Shown here piece by piece: positions 34,886-38,516 of a DNA stretch of 38,516 bases (position 1 is its first letter; each line of letters begins with the position of its first letter). This DNA is from Sphingomonadales bacterium (GTDB taxonomy: Bacteria > Pseudomonadota > Alphaproteobacteria > Sphingomonadales > Sphingomonadaceae), in assembly GCA_025356275.1 (NCBI GenBank), contig JANXUK010000014.1, forward strand, positions 1-38,516. The letters run 5' to 3'. The translations under genes were made by a program, and so were the position numbers. A model generated the notes under the pieces. That model made no database searches. It had not been told where the DNA came from and saw only the letters and a program-made list of their open reading frames with translations.

Positions 34886-35362
34886 ATGCCCGTCAAGCCT
34901 CCGACCGACCCAGTCCGACAGCTCCAATGGCTTGTCGACAGAGCGGAGATTCAGGACCTGTTCTTCGCCTTCGCGCTGGCCATCGACGCAAAGGATCAGT
35001 GTGCCTACGCGGAGTGCTTCGCCGATGACGGCGTCGTGGCGCTGCCCCACGGCACATTCGAAGGCAAGGAAGCGATCAGGGCAATGGCGGGCCCGCCGCC
35101 GCACTGGGGCACGCACCATATCCAAGGCAATCACCAGACGTTGATCGACGAGAACGTTGCGACCGCCCGGGTTTATGTAATCGCCAGCCACACATTCGAA
35201 AAGGAGGTCCTGGACGACAGCGCCCGGGCCGGAGGCTGGTATGACGCGACGCTGCTTCGCACCGCCGATGGGTGGCGGATCGGGTCGATCAGATTGTCCA
35301 TCGCCTGGAACACCGGCGAGATGATCCGCGGCGGCGGCGGCATGCCTCCGGCACGAGCCTAA
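34886..35362 (+). CDS. NTF2-like (SnoaL-type) small protein
   Basis: Cone-fold protein of 158 aa, SnoaL_4-like. It begins with a helix typical of the group (LQWLVDRAEIQDLFFAFALA), then DAKDQCAYAECFADDGVVAL, HGTFEGKEAI and HHIQGNHQTLI. Members include dehydratases, isomerases, ring-hydroxylase small subunits and binding proteins, so no reaction is assigned. The ATG at 34886 is preferred to GTG 34868 because AAGGA lies 7 bases upstream. It lies 55 bases after the broken receptor and 314 before the MFS gene, so it is probably transcribed alone. Confidence 0.8.
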   Translation: MPVKPPTDPVRQLQWLVDRAEIQDLFFAFALAIDAKDQCAYAECFADDGVVALPHGTFEGKEAIRAMAGPPPHWGTHHIQGNHQTLIDENVATARVYVIASHTFEKEVLDDSARAGGWYDATLLRTADGWRIGSIRLSIAWNTGEMIRGGGGMPPARA

Positions 35363-35676
35363 AGGCCGCGTTTCGCAGCCAGCTCATAGGCACTCGGGTA
35401 CACACTTCGACCGCCCTCCCAGCCGCATCGGCGGCGTGGGGAGCAGTGTTGATGTCAATGGAAGTGGCACCCAGCCGATATTACGGTGATGCTTGCGGCA
35501 AGGTTGCGGTAGCGGAGCGAGTGCGATGATGCGCCCGAGCAATAATTTGTATAGACGGCAATCGTCATCCAGATGATCGCTTTTGGCGCGGTGATCGCTA
35601 AGTCGTTATGTCCTGAACGACGGCCGCGCCAGGTGACGACCCGGGGCCTGACGTCCCCTTAGGCCAGGGAATTTTC
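35363..35676. other. Non-coding stretch before the MFS gene
   Basis: About 310 bases with no convincing open frame and no recognised repeat. It presumably carries the promoter of the MFS-hydrolase pair. I cannot place -35/-10 elements or an operator with confidence. Confidence 0.4.
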
Positions 35677-37110
35677 TTGAACTCCGTGACGACCATCAAC
35701 GCTATTGCCACTCTGTCGAAATCGGCATCGACGGACGGCCTGCCGACGCCGCGTCGCTACTGGGCGGTGGTGGCGATCTGGCTGACGCTGGCTATGGCAG
35801 TGCTCGACGGAACTTTCGTGATCATGGCCTTGCCAGAAATTGCGCGCCAGATGGATACGACGCCCGCGCTGTCTATATGGATCATCAATGGTTACCAGCT
35901 GGCGATCACGATGCTGCTGCTGCCGGTCGCGGCGCTTGGTGATCGCATCGGCCAGCGGCAGGTTTATCTGGCCGGAATCGGCCTGTTTCTGGTGGGATCG
36001 CTGACCTGTGCGGGGTCGAACAGTTTTTCGATGCTTGTCGCCGGGCGGGTCGTGCAGGGAATGGGCGCATCATGCATCATGAGCCTTAATGCCGCGATGG
36101 TGCGCTCCATCTATCCCAGCGCGCAACTTGGCCGGGGGATCGGGTACAACGCAATGGTCCTTTCGCTATCGTCCGCCGCGGGTCCGACGATGGCCGCCCT
36201 GATGTTGGGCGTTGTGTCGTGGCCTTGGCTGTTCCTGATCAATCTGCCGATCGGCCTTGCGGCGCTGGTGATCGCCATAAAAGCCCTGCCGGAAGACCGG
36301 GGCCGTGGCAGGTCGTTTGACTGGCGCTCGGCCGCACTCAGCGGCGTCATGCTTGGCTCGATCGTGTTTGGGGCCGAGACCATGGCACGAGAGAGTTCGC
36401 GGGCGGGTGTGGCACTGCTCGCGACCGGCGCCGTTGCCGGTATCTTTCTCTTGCGCCGGGAATGGTCACGACCCGCGCCCCTGGTCCCGCTCGACCTGCT
36501 TCGCGTGCCGATCATCGGCCTGTCCGCGCTCACCTCCGTGGTATCATTTGGCGCGCAGATGATCCCCTTCGTCGCACTTCCCTTCTATCTGCAATGGCGC
36601 CTTGGCCTGAGTATCTTCGAAACCGGGCTGTTGATGAGCGCCTGGCCGCTGGTGGTGATCGTTGTCGCGCCGGTTGCCGGGCGACTTGCGGATCGATATC
36701 CGGCCGGACTGCTCGGCGGGATCGGGCTTGCCGTGTTCGCGGTCGGCCTGTTCATGCTGGCGCAGATCAGCATTGGATCGAGCCCATTCGGAATAGCATG
36801 GCGGATTGCGGTGTGCGGTATGGGGTTCGGCTTTTTCCAGTCGCCGAATAATCGCATCATTATCGGTTCCGCCCCGCGCCATCGGTCGGGGGCGGCAGGA
36901 GGGCTGCTGGCGACGTCCCGGCTGCTCGGACAGACGTGGGGCGCGGTAACCGTGTCGAGCATGTTTAACCTGGGTGGGCTCGGCGCGACGCCGACATTGT
37001 TCCGCGGCGCGGCGGTGGTTGCCGCGCTCGCTGCTGTCATCAGCCTGCTGCGTTTGCGCACGCCACGGGTCGACGCCAATCCCTTACTCAAGCCAATGGA
37101 GCAATCATGA
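35677..37110 (+). CDS. MFS transporter, DHA2 (EmrB/QacA-like) type
   Basis: Inner-membrane drug/proton antiporter-like protein of 477 aa with about 12-14 hydrophobic helices. Family motifs are LAMAVLDGTFVIMALPEIA (motif D1-like in helix 1), GDRIGQRQVYLAG (motif A), and LVAGRVVQGMGASCIMSLN (motif B), followed by a motif C-like stretch near LSSAAGPTMAALM. The TTG start has only a weak AGG upstream; GTG at 35686 is an in-frame alternative. It overlaps the hydrolase gene by ATGA, so the pair probably exports and modifies the same kind of compound. The substrate is unknown. Confidence 0.88.
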   Translation: MNSVTTINAIATLSKSASTDGLPTPRRYWAVVAIWLTLAMAVLDGTFVIMALPEIARQMDTTPALSIWIINGYQLAITMLLLPVAALGDRIGQRQVYLAGIGLFLVGSLTCAGSNSFSMLVAGRVVQGMGASCIMSLNAAMVRSIYPSAQLGRGIGYNAMVLSLSSAAGPTMAALMLGVVSWPWLFLINLPIGLAALVIAIKALPEDRGRGRSFDWRSAALSGVMLGSIVFGAETMARESSRAGVALLATGAVAGIFLLRREWSRPAPLVPLDLLRVPIIGLSALTSVVSFGAQMIPFVALPFYLQWRLGLSIFETGLLMSAWPLVVIVVAPVAGRLADRYPAGLLGGIGLAVFAVGLFMLAQISIGSSPFGIAWRIAVCGMGFGFFQSPNNRIIIGSAPRHRSGAAGGLLATSRLLGQTWGAVTVSSMFNLGGLGATPTLFRGAAVVAALAAVISLLRLRTPRVDANPLLKPMEQS

Positions 37111-37835
37111 TCAACGAAGCGCTTACTTATGAAGCGGGCGGGTTGTCGATGCGCAGCGTGTTGATGATCGATGAAAAGAGCGCCGGGCCGCTTCCCGGGG
37201 TACTGGTCTTCCCCGACGCTTTCGGGCTTGGCGAGCACGTCCTGGAGCGGGCGGAACGGCTGGCCAAATCCGGTTATGCCGCATTGGCGTGCGACATTCA
37301 TGGCGAGGGTGCGCTGCATGAGGATTTTGGAATCGTGATGGGTCTGCTCGGCGTGATGCGCGACGATCCGCAGCGGACGCGGGCGCGGGCCATTGGAGCG
37401 CTGAAGGCCTTGCGCGCGCGGCCCGAGGTCGAGGGATCGCCGGTTGCAGCGATCGGCTTCTGCTTTGGCGGGACGATGGCGCTCGAGCTGGCGCGAAGCG
37501 GTGCCGATGTCGCCGGGGTGGTGGGTTTTCACAGCGGGCTGGCGACCGTATCGCCAGCGCAGCCCGGCAGCATTCACGGCAAAGTGCTGGTCTGTGTGGG
37601 TGCCGATGACCCTCAGATCGATGTTGAGCAGCGCAATGCGTTCGAAGCCGAGATGCGCGCAGCCAGGGCAAATTGGCAGATTACGGTCTATGGCAATGCA
37701 GTTCACGCATTTACCAATCCGGCGGTCGACGCGCTCGGCAAACCCGAATTTGCGCGCTATGATCCGCAGGCGGATGTGCGTTCATGGGCGGCGATGCGGG
37801 AACTGTTCGACGAAGTGTTTGAAAAGCGTCGATAG
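37107..37835 (+). CDS. Dienelactone hydrolase family protein
   Basis: Alpha/beta hydrolase of 242 aa with the dienelactone-hydrolase triad C119 (GFCFGG), D167 or D168 (GADDPQ) and H200 (NAVHAFTN). There is no signal peptide. The family hydrolyses dienelactones in aromatic breakdown, but many members act on other esters or lactones, and no chlorocatechol or ring-cleavage gene is nearby. The start overlaps the stop of the MFS gene (ATGA), so the two are co-translated. Confidence 0.88.
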   Translation: MINEALTYEAGGLSMRSVLMIDEKSAGPLPGVLVFPDAFGLGEHVLERAERLAKSGYAALACDIHGEGALHEDFGIVMGLLGVMRDDPQRTRARAIGALKALRARPEVEGSPVAAIGFCFGGTMALELARSGADVAGVVGFHSGLATVSPAQPGSIHGKVLVCVGADDPQIDVEQRNAFEAEMRAARANWQITVYGNAVHAFTNPAVDALGKPEFARYDPQADVRSWAAMRELFDEVFEKRR

Positions 37836-37850
37836 CGGCCATTGATCACC

Positions 37851-37870
37851 TTCCGGTTGCGCGACCGGGA
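37851..37870 (+). terminator. Weak stem-loop after the hydrolase gene
   Basis: CCGGT and ACCGG pair across a 6-base loop, extendable by a wobble and an A-T pair, 15 bases after the hydrolase stop. No T-run follows. It may end the MFS-hydrolase transcript. Confidence 0.35.
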
Positions 37871-37954
37871 GTAATTAGAGCGTTTTGCGGAAAACCTGAA
37901 TCGAAGGATTTCCAAGGTTGGTAATTTGTGATTCACCTTCCTTGGAGGTGCATC

Positions 37955-38516
37955 ATGGGCAGAGTGCATTCGACTGCTCTTCGGGTTCGTGTTTACGAGG
38001 CGATAGCAGATGGCGGCACACGGCGCGGTGCCGCGCGTCGGTTTGGAGTGAGCGCTGCCACGGCGGTTCATTTGGCGAAGCGCAAAGCGCAAACTGGGTC
38101 GCTGGCGCCAGCGCGGCCAGGTCGGCCAGCCGGCAGCGGTAAACTGTCAGCCTGTCGGGACGCCGTGGTCGCGTGGGTTGATGCCGATGGCGACGTGACA
38201 CTGGACGAGTTGGCAGAGCGTCTCGCTGCCGAACATGGCATTGTTGCCCACGTATCATCGCTGTCCCGGCTACTGAGGGAGGCAGGCTTCACCGTTAAAA
38301 AAAAACGCTGCTGGCCAGCGAAACCGATCGCGCTGACATCGTTCGTGCACGTCAGGTTTGGCGCGGTTATCGGCAACCGTGGATGAAGAAACGTCCCGAA
38401 CGCCTGGTGTCCATCGGCGAGACCGGGACCACCACAAATATGACCAGATTGCGTGGACGAGCACGGTGCGGGCAGCGTCTCAAAATGAAAGCTCCATTTG
38501 GTCATTGGGCACCAAA
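37955..38516 (+). mobile_element. IS630-family insertion sequence, left part, with -1 frameshift site and altered catalytic residue
   Basis: Transposase of the IS630/Tc1 group, cut by the window end. The first frame (from ATG 37955, with GGAGG just upstream) encodes the DNA-binding half: RRGAARRFGVSAATAVHLAK, a linker PARPGRPAGSGK, and LAAEHGIVAHVSSLSRLLRE. At the A9 run 38297-38305 the homology moves to the -1 frame, giving TLLASETDRADIVRARQVWR, then TTTNMTRLRGRARCGQRLKM. A9 is an ideal slippery site, and many IS630 elements make transposase by -1 frameshifting. The first DDE aspartate, normally in a FIDETGTTTN-like block, reads SIGETGTTTN here: codon 38416-38418 is GGC. This copy is probably inactive unless it is a sequencing error. 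The left inverted repeat is likely near 37876 but is not defined. Confidence 0.8.

Overview
The window is high-GC DNA from an alphaproteobacterium. The number of TonB-dependent receptors, the carbohydrate genes and the non-phosphorylative L-arabinose pathway point to a sphingomonad (Sphingomonas or a relative). This is inferred from gene content; no rRNA or other marker gene is present. Both ends lie inside insertion sequences: an IS5-like element on the left and an IS630-like element on the right.

Region A (about 655-13093, + strand) is a peptide or siderophore import cluster. A siderophore-type TonB-dependent receptor is closed by a strong hairpin. It is followed by eight tightly packed genes: a two-module AAA+ ATPase, an M16 metallopeptidase with no visible signal peptide, an SbmA/YddA-type ABC transporter, ExbB, ExbD, TonB, a LuxR-type regulator and an Asp/Glu racemase. 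Six of the seven junctions are 4-base start/stop overlaps. The layout suggests a self-contained route: outer-membrane uptake with its own energy transducers, inner-membrane import, ATP-driven unfolding, proteolysis, and perhaps handling of D-amino acids. It recalls the Fus ferredoxin-piracy operon (receptor, TonB, M16 protease, ABC transporter) but adds an unfoldase, its own ExbBD, a regulator and a racemase. I regard it as the best candidate for an undescribed system here.

Region B (13342-14925) holds a lone OLD/RecF-like AAA ATPase on the minus strand and about 400 bases without a recognisable gene.

Region C (14926-32808) is a complete arabinan/arabinoxylan utilisation locus. The minus-strand genes are three GH43 enzymes, a GH51 arabinofuranosidase, a SusC-like TonB receptor, L-arabinose 1-dehydrogenase, an FAH-fold 2-keto-3-deoxyarabonate dehydratase candidate, a ketoglutarate semialdehyde dehydrogenase and a FucP-type sugar permease. 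The plus-strand genes are a GntR/FCD regulator, a secreted aldose epimerase, an IlvD/Edd-type arabonate dehydratase and an SMP-30 lactonase. Together they take L-arabinose to 2-oxoglutarate without phosphorylation. Similar GTC-N-GAC palindromes lie in front of the TonB receptor, between the dehydrogenase and the regulator, and between permease and epimerase; they are probably the operator of the GntR protein.

Region D (31834-34830) is a gene graveyard: a detached IlvD C-terminal tail, a GntR remnant related to the local regulator, a LysR N-terminal remnant, and a TonB receptor broken by several frameshifts and lacking its 3' end.

Region E (34886-37835) holds an NTF2/SnoaL-like protein, a DHA2-type MFS exporter and an overlapping dienelactone-hydrolase-family gene, before the right-hand IS630 element.
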